Assembly: GCA_011799875.1 (NCBI GenBank)
Contig: CM022297.1
Span: forward strand, 519,300,929 to 519,364,928
Direction of reading: 5' to 3'
Source of the DNA: Thinopyrum elongatum
Lineage: Eukaryota; Streptophyta; Magnoliopsida; Poales; Poaceae
Length of the DNA stretch: 64,000 nt
Under the pieces are notes generated by a model that saw only the letters and a program-made list of their open reading frames with translations, was not told where the DNA came from and searched no databases. Positions 10,881 to 22,186 of this stretch are shown here, piece after piece. The first letter of the stretch is position 1, and every line of letters begins with the position of its first letter. Made by a program: the position numbers and the translations under genes.

Positions 10881-11417
10881 TCAAGGTTGAGCTCGCCTAA
10901 CCATGAGGTTGTCGCAATAGGACTTGCGGCTTAAGGCATTAGCCATCACGTTAGCCTTGCCAGGGGTATAGGATATACCCAAATCATAGTCCGCAATGGC
11001 CTCCATCCATCTTTGCTGACGGAGGTTTAGAGAAGGTTGAGTGAACAAGTACTTCAGGCTTTTATGATCCGTGTATATCTCGCAACGATTACCGAGGAGG
11101 TAATGTCGCCATAACTGTAGTGCATAGATGACAGCAGCTAGTTCTAGATCATGTACCGGATAATTCTCTTCATGTGGGCGCAACTGACGAGAGCCATAAG
11201 CAATCACTTTACGCTCTTGCATTAGGACACAGCCTAATCCTTCACGGGATGCGTCACAATAGATCACAAAGTCTTTGCGGGTATCTGGAGGAGATAGTAC
11301 TGGGGTATTGTAACGGATTGACATCTGCCCCAGTGGATAAAGAATGTACTCTGGATGTATCCCTGCTCGAACAGCTGGTAGCTGTGTCGCAGGGTGTGGT
11401 GGAAACAAACGATCCAT
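10881..11417 (-). CDS. In-frame fusion of ORF0 start to RNase H (deletion derivative)
   Basis: The ATG at 11417-11415 follows CTCTGTTTCAG directly. The first residues ([12 protein letters not shown]) match the ORF0 start of element 4. The frame then jumps to the ORF0 segment [16 protein letters not shown], then to an RNase H beginning [19 protein letters not shown]. RNase H catalytic Asp, Glu and Asp are all visible ([22 protein letters not shown]). So most of ORF0 and all of gag, protease and RT are deleted, yet the frame stays open to a TGA at 10881, close to where the integrase frame begins. Unit 2 has the same joints, so the deletion predates the duplication. A product would be an RNase H without RT. 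Confidence 0.72.
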   Translation of the reverse strand: MDRLFPPHPATQLPAVRAGIHPEYILYPLGQMSIRYNTPVLSPPDTRKDFVIYCDASREGLGCVLMQERKVIAYGSRQLRPHEENYPVHDLELAAVIYALQLWRHYLLGNRCEIYTDHKSLKYLFTQPSLNLRQQRWMEAIADYDLGISYTPGKANVMANALSRKSYCDNLMVRRAQP

Positions 11418-11795
11418 CTGAAACAGAGGAAACTCATGATTGTCAAAAGACAAGGAGAAGTATAACCGATCTCGGAGAGAAAGGTTAAACAAAACAATGG
11501 AAAGGAAAATGATTATCATACTAATCAGATCAATGTCAGGGAAATCGCACAGATATCCAGCTCTCCGGGTGGACGAGAATTACGAGATCCTAAGTGTCGG
11601 CGTTAGTAAACTTTAGTTAACCCGAAGGGAAGAGAGATCAGAGTCCAGAGTAAAGGTCGAGGAGTAAAAGATCCTAATACCACCCAATTGGCGACGTGGG
11701 CCCGTAAGCCACACAGCCAAGTTAGTAAAATAGTTTTCAGTTACTAGACTCAACTTCGGCCAAGGAGTTGGAAAGGGGGGCTCCTACAGGCAGTC

Positions 11796-11809
11796 GGCTC
11801 TGATACCAA
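11796..11809 (-). other. Primer-binding site of array unit 1 (tRNA-iMet)
   Basis: On the minus strand this is TTGGTATCAGAGCC, complementary to the plant initiator tRNA-Met 3' end, two nt after the LTR end. In unit 2 the same place (about 18232-18248) is slightly damaged. Confidence 0.88.
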
Positions 11810-12113
11810 CTTGTGACGCCCCCGGCCCGATCGTGCACTAATCATACACGCAAATGCACACGATCAAGCCTAAGGACTCACGGGAAGATATCACAACACA
11901 ACTCTAAATCATAAATAAAGTCATACAAGCTTTATATTACAAGCCAGGGGCCTCGAGGGCTCGAATACATAAGCTTGCGAACAAGCGTCAGCGGAAGCAT
12001 CAGATATCTGACTACAGATATAAAAGAAAGTACAGAAAGGCCTTTAGAAAGGCGGGGCAAAATAAAACACTACGATCGAAAGGCGTAGGCCTCCTGCCTG
12101 GGACCCTCCGAAC

Positions 12114-12212
12114 CTACTCCTGGTCGTCGGCAAGCTCGTAGTAGAAGCCATCCTTGGGAAAATAGTAGCAGTCGATCGTCGGTGGGGGTAGCTGTCTCAG
12201 TGGCTCCTTCAT
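12114..12212 (-). other. Last exon-like block in LTR B
   Basis: On the minus strand it follows GCGACCAG. In the phase set by the exon-2-like block it reads DEGATETATPTDD..., and the end in a neighbouring frame reads GFYYELADDQE-stop (stop 12114-12116). One G too many in a homopolymer (near 12156) separates the two. LTR C has one G fewer there and reads through in a single frame to ADDQE, though its stop is lost by another indel. Elements 4 and 5 end in DADDQE and ADDDQE followed by a stop. Confidence 0.45.
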
Positions 12213-13799
12213 CTGGTCGCGATAAACTGATATGGGGGAAAAAAGGAAAGCAAAGCAAAAGTGAGTACTCTGAAGTACTCAGCAAGCAAGGATCTACACT
12301 ACATATGCAACATTATCAAAGGAAGGCTGTATATGTGGACTGGGCTGCAGAAATGCCAGAATAGAGAGAAGGCCTAGTCCTATCGAAGACTAGCATCTTC
12401 AGCGGTCTTGCAGCAACAGAAGAGATAGAACATACAATATAATGTAGCAGTAATATATCAACCTCACCCAGAATCCTTTCTCGACTCCCTGCGAGAAAGC
12501 AATCCCAGAGCCATAAGTCATCAACCTCGTCCGGAGATCCCTTCTCGACTCCCTGCGAGAAGCAATCCCAGCCATACATACAGGTCTCATCACAGGTATC
12601 CATTTCTAGTTGTATCGATCGGGATACAACTCCGAGTGTCCTTTACCGTAGGACCGCTATCGATAGAAGTGTTCTTCCCTGCAGGGGTGCACCACTTACC
12701 CATCCAGCTCGCTTAACTCTGGCCGGACCACACTTTCCTGGGTCATGCCCGGCCTCGGCCAAACAACACATCGCAACCCTACCTACGGCTCAGCAGAGAG
12801 GTCCCCGTCGGTCTACATCCTAAGCGCAAGGGGGTCTTGGCCATCGCCCCTCGCCCTCCGGGTCGTTGCGCACACGGTGAAGCCAGGCACCAACACACAG
12901 GAAGGCGCCGGTCCGTCCTGCCGCCATGCTGAACTGGACGTCTGACAGAGCTTTCGGCTGATGCATACGATGCAGAACGCCCTACATATGCCCACGTGAT
13001 GGTTAGTGCTATCAGACCAAGGCCTGCTCGGATCGAATATCCAAATCATTAGGACTAGGGGCTTGCGGTAACGAGCAGAGACTCACGAAAGATGTGACCC
13101 CGTCGCCCCGTCTCGAGGACCTGCGGCAAGGGCCATGAATGCCCGGCCACGCCTCGTATTCAACACTCGGGCACCATACAGGCAACCCGTCTTCACATCA
13201 CACGCGGTACCCCTCAGGGTCGCCCGCCTTTCCAAGTAACAACAGTACAGTCCAAGTATCCGTGTGTCCATAACATCAAGGGAATCCGAGGTATCACCCT
13301 CGTTGGATTCCTACCGATGTATCTGTCAAGGTGAACGTAGGAGGAATCACCCTCCTGGGTTCACACTTGATGTGTTGCACGACAGCGTCGTTCGGAAGTG
13401 GAGAAGGAGGAATCACCCCGATGACCACGACCAAATAGCTTCTCTACAGAGTTAACATCAGAAGTGCTACATGAGGTTTCACCCTCGGCACTCGATAGTA
13501 ACGCTGCAGTGTCGTTACCCTAGAGGGGGGTGATGTGCGGTGTCGGGTCCTGGTCTTCAATCCCGTTGATCGGGTCTTCTGACGATCCAGCGCGGCAGTC
13601 GGGATAAGTGGGGTCACTGATAGGTCTCTACCCAGCCTATACTAAGCAGTTTTAGGATATGCAGGTAATTATCAACAGCAGGTTACAATAAACAGGCTAT
13701 GCATCAGAATAGGTAAAGCAGCAGCAGCAACAATTCTAATGCAAGCATGAGAAATAGAGTGGGCGATATCGGGATGATCAAAGGGGGGGGGGGGCTTGC

Positions 13800-13871
13800 C
13801 TGGTTGCTCGGCGGCAAAGGCAAGGTCGTCAGTACTGGAACCAATCACCGGAGCTGCGTCGGCACCGGGCT
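13800..13871 (-). other. Exon-2-like block in LTR B
   Basis: Same 72-nt block as in LTR A, with ATAG before it and GCAAGC followed by a long C run after it (minus strand). Its final G plus the AT that opens the last block forms a GAT codon, so the two blocks join in frame (EQP-D-EGA). Confidence 0.45.
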
Positions 13872-15787
13872 CTATCGAGAGAGAAGAGGGGGAGGAAACA
13901 GTATAAATATAAAGCAAACAAGAGCAACACAAAGTACGACATGACAATGTGCAGTGCCGGGTGTGTCCTAACATATGGTTGCACGTCACCGAGGAAGGAG
14001 TGATCCATCCGGGAATGTTTTCCCGATTCCGGGCATTTGTCAGACAGATGACCGGAGGGGAACGGTTGCATGTTCGGATAGTTTGAGACGTGTGGCGGAC
14101 GAACGGACCGCGTATTCAGATTCGTCTCGTCGTTCTGAGCAACTTTCATGTACAAAGTTTTTCGATCTGAGTTACGGATTATTTTATATGATTTTCTAAA
14201 GCTTTTATTAATTTTCTGAATTTATTTTTATTATTTAAATTAAACATTATCCAGAATAGTGCTCGCTGATGTCAGCATGACATCATGCTGATGTCAGCAA
14301 GGTTAATTAGGTTAACTAATTAATTAGCTCTAATTAACCAGGGTTACTTAAGTTAATTAACATTTAATTAATCTAATTAATCAAATTAGACTAATCTAAA
14401 CAGTGTTAATTAACTAATTAATTAATTATTTTAATTATATTGTTTATTATTATTTATTTTAATTAACAGGCAGGGCTGTAGGCCCCACTGGTCAGTGGAC
14501 CAGGGCCGGACATGTCCGGAGCATGCCCGTTTGGGACCGGACATGTCCGGTGCCCAAATGGCACGCACGGGCGCGGGCGGGCGAGGCCGCGGCAGCGCAC
14601 GGCAGTGCGCGCGGGGCCGGAGCGGCAGGGGGGTGGCGGCGCGCGGCGCAGGCGGCGGGGGTGGCGGAGCAGAGGGGAGCAGCGGCGGCCGTAGCCGGTG
14701 CGGGCGCGTGCGGGGCGGCAGTGGCTGGCGAGCGACGCAACAGGGAGAGCGGGGCGAGCGCGGTGAGAGGCGGAGCGGTCGTCGCGGGGCGCCTGCGCGA
14801 GCGACAGAAGGGTGCGGCGAGGGAGCTTCAGGGCGTGCGGGAGCGCGGCGGGGACAGCGCGGGCGCGGTGACCGCGGGCAGAGAGGAGGGGAGTGGAGGC
14901 CACGGGCCTCACCGGCGATGGAGGGAAGAGGCAGCGGTGCATGAGGAGGGTGATGGGGACGACGGGGACGGCGCGGAAGCAGGCCGGCGGGGGAGCGCTC
15001 CGTTGAGGCGGCGTCCAACGGCGACGGGGGCGAGCACCGGGGCGCGGCGGCGTCGGGCGCAGAGGGATAGAGGGGGCGCGACGGGGACGAGGCGACGATG
15101 GAGAGGCGAGGTCCGGCGAGGTGGCACCGGAGACGGCGAGCGGCGATGGGGCGCGGCGTCGGCGCGGCCCGATCCAGAACTGGATCGGGTGGGGAGAGGA
15201 CGAGGAGGGGGGATTAGGGTTTCGGGGTGAGGGGAGGGGGTTATAGGCCCGGGTGGGCCGGCCTGGGTGGTGGCCTGGTGGCCAGCTGGGCCACGGCCCA
15301 GTTGGTCCGGGGGGGGGGGGCTTTTCCTTTTTACTTTTTTTTATATTATTTATTTTCCTTTTCTGTTTTCTCTTTTATTTTTATTCCAAAAGACTTTTGT
15401 AAAATATGTGACGGGTCCAAATATTAACAGTGCAAAATTAGTCACTGCTAGAAATTGGTTTGGCGTCCATATCTTTTTGTTTGGATTTTATTTAATTTGA
15501 CAAGGATGAAATAGTGCTATGTTGCTGCTGTTTCTTGTTGTTTGAGTCCTTCTAAATTCCAATAAATGTTGCAATCATTTTTATAAATGCTATGGGAATA
15601 TTTGCAACAGGATGCACATTTTAGTTTTCAGGTTTGGACAACTTTTATTTTCCACTTTCATTTAAATTTGAATTTTGACTTAGGAGTTGAAATGCAATAT
15701 GATGTTAATGATGATCATGCACTGTTATCATGCTGACTTGGCATTATCAAAATGGGATTACTGTGGCTAACCACTGGGGGTGTTACA

Positions 15788-18248
15788 AATCTCCTCTACT
15801 AACAAGAATTCTCGTCCCGAGAATTAAGAGGTAGAAGGAAAAAGTTCGGGGTGTTCCGCACGAAGATTACTCTGCGTTCCCAAGTGGCTTCATCTTCAGT
15901 ATGATTTGACCCTGAACTTTGAGGAACTTGGTAACTTTCTGCGGGTCCACGTTCAGCTTGATCGAGAATGCGGACCGGATGCTCCTATAAGAAAGATCAT
16001 CTTGCAATTCGAGCACCTCGTGATCCACAGCTCGGTGCGGAGATTCCTTGAAGCATTGACGAAGTTGCGACCATGGAAGACGTCGTGGATATGAGAGAAT
16101 TGCGGAGGCAATTCCAATTTATACGCCACCTGACCACGTCTAGCAATAATGCGAAAAGGACCAATGTAGCGTGGAGCTAGCTTGCCCTTGATTCCAAAAC
16201 GGTGAGTCCTTTCATCGGGGTGACTCGCAGATAAGCCTGATCACCAGGTTGATAAGTCAAACCCCATCGTTTGCGATCATAGTTGCTCTTCTGGCGGTCC
16301 TGAGCCGCCTTGAGATTTTCCCGGACAATACGAACTTGTTCTTCGGCGTGTTGAATAATATCCGGACCCACGAGCGGTCGTTCCCCAGTTTCTGACCAAT
16401 TCAGAGGGGTTCGACACTTACGTCCATAGAGTACTTCGAAGGGGGCCATTTTCAAACTGGCTTGATAGCTGTTGTTATAAGAGAACTCGGCATACAAGAG
16501 ATTCTTCCCACTTCTTGCCAAATGAAATAACACAAGCCCGAAGCATGTCTTCAAGCACTTGATTGACTCGTTCGACTTGGCCTTGAGATTGAGGGTGATA
16601 AGCTGAACTCCAGGTAATATGAGTTCCCATACTTTTTGGAAACTTTCCCAGAAATTTTGAGGTGAAAAGACCGCCACGGTCCGAACTGTTTCCTTCGGAA
16701 TACCGTGGAGTGAAACAATTCTGGAGATATACAACTCTGCTAACTGACTAGCAGTGATAGTCTCTTTGACAGGCAGAAAGTGTGCAACTTTAGAGATTGG
16801 TCGACAACGACAAGAATAGCATCGTGACCCTTCTGTGACCTGGGAAGTCCTGTAACGAAATCCATCTGAACCTTATCCCATTTCCATAGAGGAATAGGAA
16901 GTGGTTGCAGAATTCCAGCTGGTTTCTGATTTTCTGCTTTAACGCGTCGACACACACATTCATCAGCAACATAACGAGCAATGTCCTGCTTCATTTTAGA
17001 CCACCAGTACCTTTGACGGAGATCACAATACATCTTCGTGCTACCCGATGAATAGACAGCGGGGTATCATGTGCCTCCTTCATGACTTTGTCAGTCATAA
17101 GTTCGAAGCGAGGTACGACAATGCGGTTTCTGAAATACAAGGTTCCATCTTCAGACAGCGAGAAATCCCTGTACTTTACAAGGTGGAGGTCTTTCTTCAT
17201 CAGATCAACTTCAGCATCTTTAGCTTGCGCATTCTTAACAGCTTTCTCAAGATCTGGTTGTATCACAAGGTTATTTAGAGAGCCCTGTGGACAATACGGA
17301 GATTCAGCTTGCATAGTTCTTCAAAAAGTCAAGGTTGAGCTCGCCTAACCATGAGGTTGTCGCAATAGGACTTGCGGCTTAAGGCATTAGCCATCACGTT
17401 AGCCTTGCCAGGGGTATAGGATATACCCAAATCATAGTCCGCAATGGCCTCCATCCATCTTTGCTGACGGAGGTTTAGAGAAGGTTGAGTGAACAAGTAC
17501 TTCAGGCTTTTATGATCGTGTATATCTCGCAACGATTACCGAGGGGTAATGTCGCCATAACTGTAGTGCATAGATGACAGCAGCTAGTTCTAGATCATGT
17601 ACCGGATAATTCTCTTCAGTGGGGCGCAACTGACGAGAGCCATAAGCAATCACTTTACGCTCTTGCATTAGGACACAGCCTAATCCTTCACGGATGCGTC
17701 ACAATAGATCACAAAGTCTTTGCGGGTATCTGAGGAGATAGTACTGGGTATTGTAACGGATTGACATCTGCCCCAGTGGATAAAGAATGTACTCTGGATG
17801 TATCCCTGCTCGAACAGCTGGTAGCTGTGTCCAGGGTGTGGTGGAAACAAACGATCCATCTGAAACAGAGGAAACTCATGATTGTCAAAGACAAGGAGAA
17901 GTATAACCGATCTCGGAGAGAAAGGTTAACAAAACAATGGAAAGGAAAATGATTATCATACTAATCAGATCAATGTCAGGGAAATCGCACAGATATCCAG
18001 CTCTCCGGGTGGACGAGAATTACGAGATCCTAAGTGTCGGCGTTAGTAAACTTTAGTTAACCCGAAGGGAAGAGAGATCAGAGTCCAGAGTAAAGGTCGA
18101 GGAGTAAAAGATCCTAATACCACCCAATTGGCGACGTGGGCCCGTAAGCCACACAGCCAAGTTAGTAAAATAGTTTTCAGTACTAGACTCAACTTCGGCC
18201 AAGGAGTTGAAGGGGGGCTCCTACAGGCAGTCGGCTCTGATACCACAT
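15788..18248 (-). pseudogene. pol: Interior of array unit 2: ORF0-RNase H-integrase-chromodomain, indel-rich
   Basis: Collinear with unit 1 (9326-11811) but 25 nt shorter overall, with many single-base losses and few substitutions. The same fusion of ORF0 to RNase H is present (about 17350-17890), then integrase (about 16180-17310). The far 3' end, including the chromodomain region (15830-16100), is broken into several frames. The error spectrum is unlike old retrotransposon decay, which is dominated by C-to-T changes, so the frameshifts may not exist in the real DNA. Confidence 0.8.
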
Positions 18249-21200
18249 TGTGACGCCCCCGGCCCGATCGTGCACTAATCATACACGCAAATGCACACGA
18301 TCAAGCCTAAGGACTCACGGAAGATATCACAACACAACTCTAAATCATAAATAAAGTCATACAACTTTATATTACAGCCAGGGCCTCGAGGCTCGAATAC
18401 ATAAGCTTGCGAACAAGCGTCAGCGGAAGCATCAGATATCTGACTACAGATATAAAAGAAAGTACAGAAAGGCTTTAGAAAGGCGGGGCAAAATAAAACA
18501 CTACGATCGAAAGGCGTAGGCCTCCTCTGGGACCCTCCGAACCTCTCCTGGTCGTCGGCAAGCTCGTAGTAGAAGCCATCCTTGGAAAATAGTAGCAGTC
18601 GATCGTCGGTGGGGGTAGCTGTCTCAGTGGCTCCTTCATCTGGTCGCGATAAACTGATATGGGGGAAAAAGGAAAGCAAAGCAAAAGTGAGTACTCTGAA
18701 GTACTCAGCAAGCAAGGATCTACACTACATATGCAACATTATCAAAGGAAGGCTGTATATTGGACTGGGCTGCAGAAATGCCAGAATAGAGAGAAGGCCT
18801 AGTCCTATCGAAGACTAGCATCTTCAGCGGTCTTGCAGCAACAGAAGAGAGTAGACAATACATATAATGTAGCAGTAATAATATCAACCTCACCCAGAGA
18901 TCCTTTCTCGACTCCCTGCGAGAAAGCAATCCCAGAGCCATAAGTCATCAACCTCGTCCGGAGATCCCTTCTCGACTCCTGCGAGAAGCAATCCCAGAGC
19001 CATACATACAGTCTCATCACAGGTATCCAGTTCTAGTTGTATCGATCGGGATACAACTCCGAGTGTCCTTTACCGTAGGACCGGCTATCGATAGAAGTGT
19101 TCTTCCCTGCAGGGTTGCCACCAACTTACCCATCACGCTCGCTTAACTCTGGCCGACACACTTTCCTGGGTCATGCCCGGCCTCGGCCAAACAACACATC
19201 GCAACCCTACCTACGGCTCAGCAGAGAGGTCCCCGTCGGTCTACATCCTAAGCGCAAGGGGGTCTTGGCCATCGCCCCTCGCCCTCCGGGTCGTTGCGCA
19301 CACGGTGAAGCCAGGCACCAACACTACAGGAAGGCGCCGGTCCGTCCGTGCCGCCATGCTGAACTGGACGTCTGACGAGCTTTCGGCTGATGCATACGAT
19401 GCAGAACGCCCATACAATGCCCACGTGATGTTGAGTGCTATCAGACCAGAGGCCTGCTCGGATCGAATATCCAAATCATTAGGACTAGGGGCTTGCGGTA
19501 ACGAGCAGAACTCACGAAAGATGTGACCCCGTCGCCCCGTCTCGAGGACCTGCGGCAAGGGCCATGAATGCCCGGCCACGCCTCGTATTCAACACTCGGG
19601 CACCATACAGGCAACCCGTCTTCACATCACACGCGGGTACCCCTCAGGGTCGACCCGCCTTTCCAAGTAACAACAGTACAGTCCAAGTATCCGTGTGTCC
19701 ATAACATCAAGGGAATCCGAGGTATCACCCTCGTTGGATTCCTACCGATGTATCTGTCAAGGTGAACGTAGAGGAATCACCCTCGCTGGGTTCACACTTG
19801 ATGTGTTGCACGACAGCGTCGTATCGGAAGTGGAGAAGGAGGAATCACCCTCGATGACCACGACCAAATAGCTTCTCTACAGAGTTAACATCAGAAGTGC
19901 TACATGAGGTTCACCCTCGGCACTCGATAGTAACGCTGCAGTGTCGTTAACACTAAGGGGGTGATGTCGGTGTCGGGTCCTGTCTTCAATCCCGTTGATC
20001 GGGTCTTCTGACGATCCAGCGCGGCAGTCGGGATAAGTGGGGTCACTGATAGGTCTCTACCCAGCCTATACAAGCAGTTTTAGGATATGCAGGTAATTAT
20101 CAACAGCAGGTTACAATAAACAGGCTATGCATCAGAATAGGTAAAGCAGCACAGCAACAATTCTAATGCAGCATGAGAAATAGAGTGGGCGATATCGGGA
20201 TGATCAAAGGGGGGGGGGGGGCTGCCTGGTTGCTCGGCGGCAAAGGCAAGGTCGTCAGTACTGGAACCAATCACCGGAGCTTGCGTCGGCACCGGGCTCT
20301 ATCGAGAGAGAAGAGGGGGAGGAAACAGTATAAAATATAAAGCAAACAAGAGCAACACAAAGTACGACATGACAATGTGCAGTGCCGGGTGTGTCCTAAC
20401 ATATGGTTGCACGTCACCGAGGAAGGATGATCCATCCGGGAATGTTTTCCGATTCCGGGCATTTGTCAGACAGATGACCGGAGGGGACGGTTGCATGTTC
20501 GGATAGTTTGAGACGTGTGGCGGACGAACGGACCGCGTATTCAGATTCGTCTCGTCGTTCTGAGCAACTTTCATGTACAAAGTTTTTCGATCTGAGTTAC
20601 GGATTATTTTATATGATTTTCTAAAGCTTTTATTAATTTTCTGAATTTATTTTTATTATTAAATTAAACATTATCCAGAATAGTGCTCCTGATGTCAGCA
20701 TGACATCATGCTGATGTCAGCAAGGTTAATTAGGTTAACTAATTAATTAGCTCTAATTAACCAGGGTTACTTAGTTAATTAACATTTAATTAATCTAATT
20801 AATCAAATTAGACTAATCTAAACAGTGTTAATTAACTAATTAATTAATTATTTTAATTATATTTTTTTTATTATTTATTTTAATTAACAGGCAGGGCGGT
20901 AGGCCCCACTGGTCAGTGGACCAGGGCCGGACATGTCCGGAGCATGCCCGTTGGGACCGACATCCGTGGCCCAAATGGCACCACGGCGCGGCGGCGAGCC
21001 CGCGGCAGCCCCCCAGTCCGCGGGCCGAGCGCAAGGGGGGTGGGCGCCGGCGCAGGCGCGGGGGGGCGGAGCAGAGGGGAGCAGCGGCGGCCGTAGCCGG
21101 TGCGGGCGCGTGCGGGGCGGCAGTGGCTGGCGAGCGACGCAACAGGGAGAGCGGGGCGAGCGCGTGAGAGAGGGGTCGAGCGGTCGTCGCGGGGCGCCTG

Positions 21201-22185
21201 CGCGCGACAGAAGGTGGCGGCGAGGAGCTTCAGGCTGGCGGGAGCGCGGCGGGCGCAGCGCGGGCCGGTGACCGCGGGCAGAGAGGAGGGGAGTGGAGGC
21301 CACGGGCCTCACCGGCGATGGAGGGAAGAGGCAGCGGTGCATGAGGAGGTGATGGGGACGACGGGGACGGCGCGGAAGCAGGCCGGGGGGGCGCTCCGTT
21401 GAGGCGCTCCAACGGCGACGGGGGCGAGCACCGGGGCGCGGCGGCGTCGGCGCAGAGGATAGAGGGGGGGGCGCGACGGGGACGAGGCGACGATGGAGAG
21501 GCGAGGTCCGGCGAGGTGGCACCGGAGACGGCAGCGGCGATGGGGCGCGGCGTCGGCGCGGCCCGATCCAGAACTGGATCCGGGGGGGGGAGAGGAGCGA
21601 GGAGGGGGGATTAGGGTTTCCGGGTGAGGGGAGGGGTTATAGGCCCGGGGTGGGCCGGCCTGGGTGGTGGCCTGGTGGCCAGCTGGGCCACGGCCCAGTT
21701 GGTCCGGGGGGGGGGGGCTTTCCTTTTTCTTTTTTTTTATATTATTTATTTTCCTTTTCTGTTTTCTCTTTTATTTTTATTCCAAAAGACTTTTGTAAAA
21801 TATGTGACTGGTCCAAATATTAACAGTGCAAAATTAGTCACTGCTAGAAATTGGTTTGGCGTCCATATCTTTTTGTTTGGATTTTATTTAATTTGAAAAG
21901 GATTAAATAGTGCTATGTTGCTACTGTTTCTTGTTGTTTGAGTCCTTCTATAATTCCAATAAATGTTGCAATCATTTTTATAAATGCTATGGGAATATTT
22001 GCAACAGGATGCACATTTTAGTTTTCAGGTTTGGACAACTTTTATTTTCCACTTTCATTTAAATTTGAATTTTGACTTAGGAGTTGAAATGCAATATGAT
22101 GTTAATGATGATCATGCACTGTTAATCATGCTGACTTGGCATTATCAAAATGGGATTACTGTGGCTAACCACTGGGGGTGTTACA
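18249..22185 (-). repeat. LTR C of the array (5' LTR of unit 2)
   Basis: 3937 bp, TGTGACGCC to GGTGTTACA in plus orientation. It holds the same blocks as LTR B. The segment 20930-21420 is visibly damaged by small deletions compared with 8030-8520 and 14510-15000. At 22186 element 2 resumes with TATGCCTTTTGG. Confidence 0.9.
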
Positions 22186-22186
22186 T

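Larger units (their letters stand above)
11812..15787 (-). repeat. LTR B of the array, shared by both units
   Basis: 3976 bp, from TGTGACGCC to GGTGTTACA in plus orientation. It is the 5' LTR of the left unit and at the same time the 3' LTR of the right unit. It contains every LTR feature named for LTR A plus the end missing there, including the last exon-like block (12114-12212). Confidence 0.9.
5738..22185 (-). mobile_element. Tandem chromovirus array: LTR-internal-LTR-internal-LTR
   Basis: Three large LTRs (A 5738-9325, truncated; B 11812-15787; C 18249-22185) alternate with two nearly identical interiors (9326-11811 and 15788-18248), all on the minus strand. Neighbouring copies share an LTR, so this is not a set of independent insertions. 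The interiors carry the same deletions. The right edge is intact (GGTGTTACA at 22185), but the left edge has lost about 420 bp of LTR, so no target duplication can be checked. It interrupts element 2 between protease and RT. Copies differ mostly by 1-2 nt indels. Tandem formation could be unequal recombination between LTRs or an assembly duplication. Confidence 0.85.

Noticed and set aside
11796..11809. tRNA gene fragments at the TGGTATCAGAGCC and TGGCGCC sites
   Set aside because: Only the 3'-end complement is present next to LTR borders, with no cloverleaf; they are primer-binding sites.
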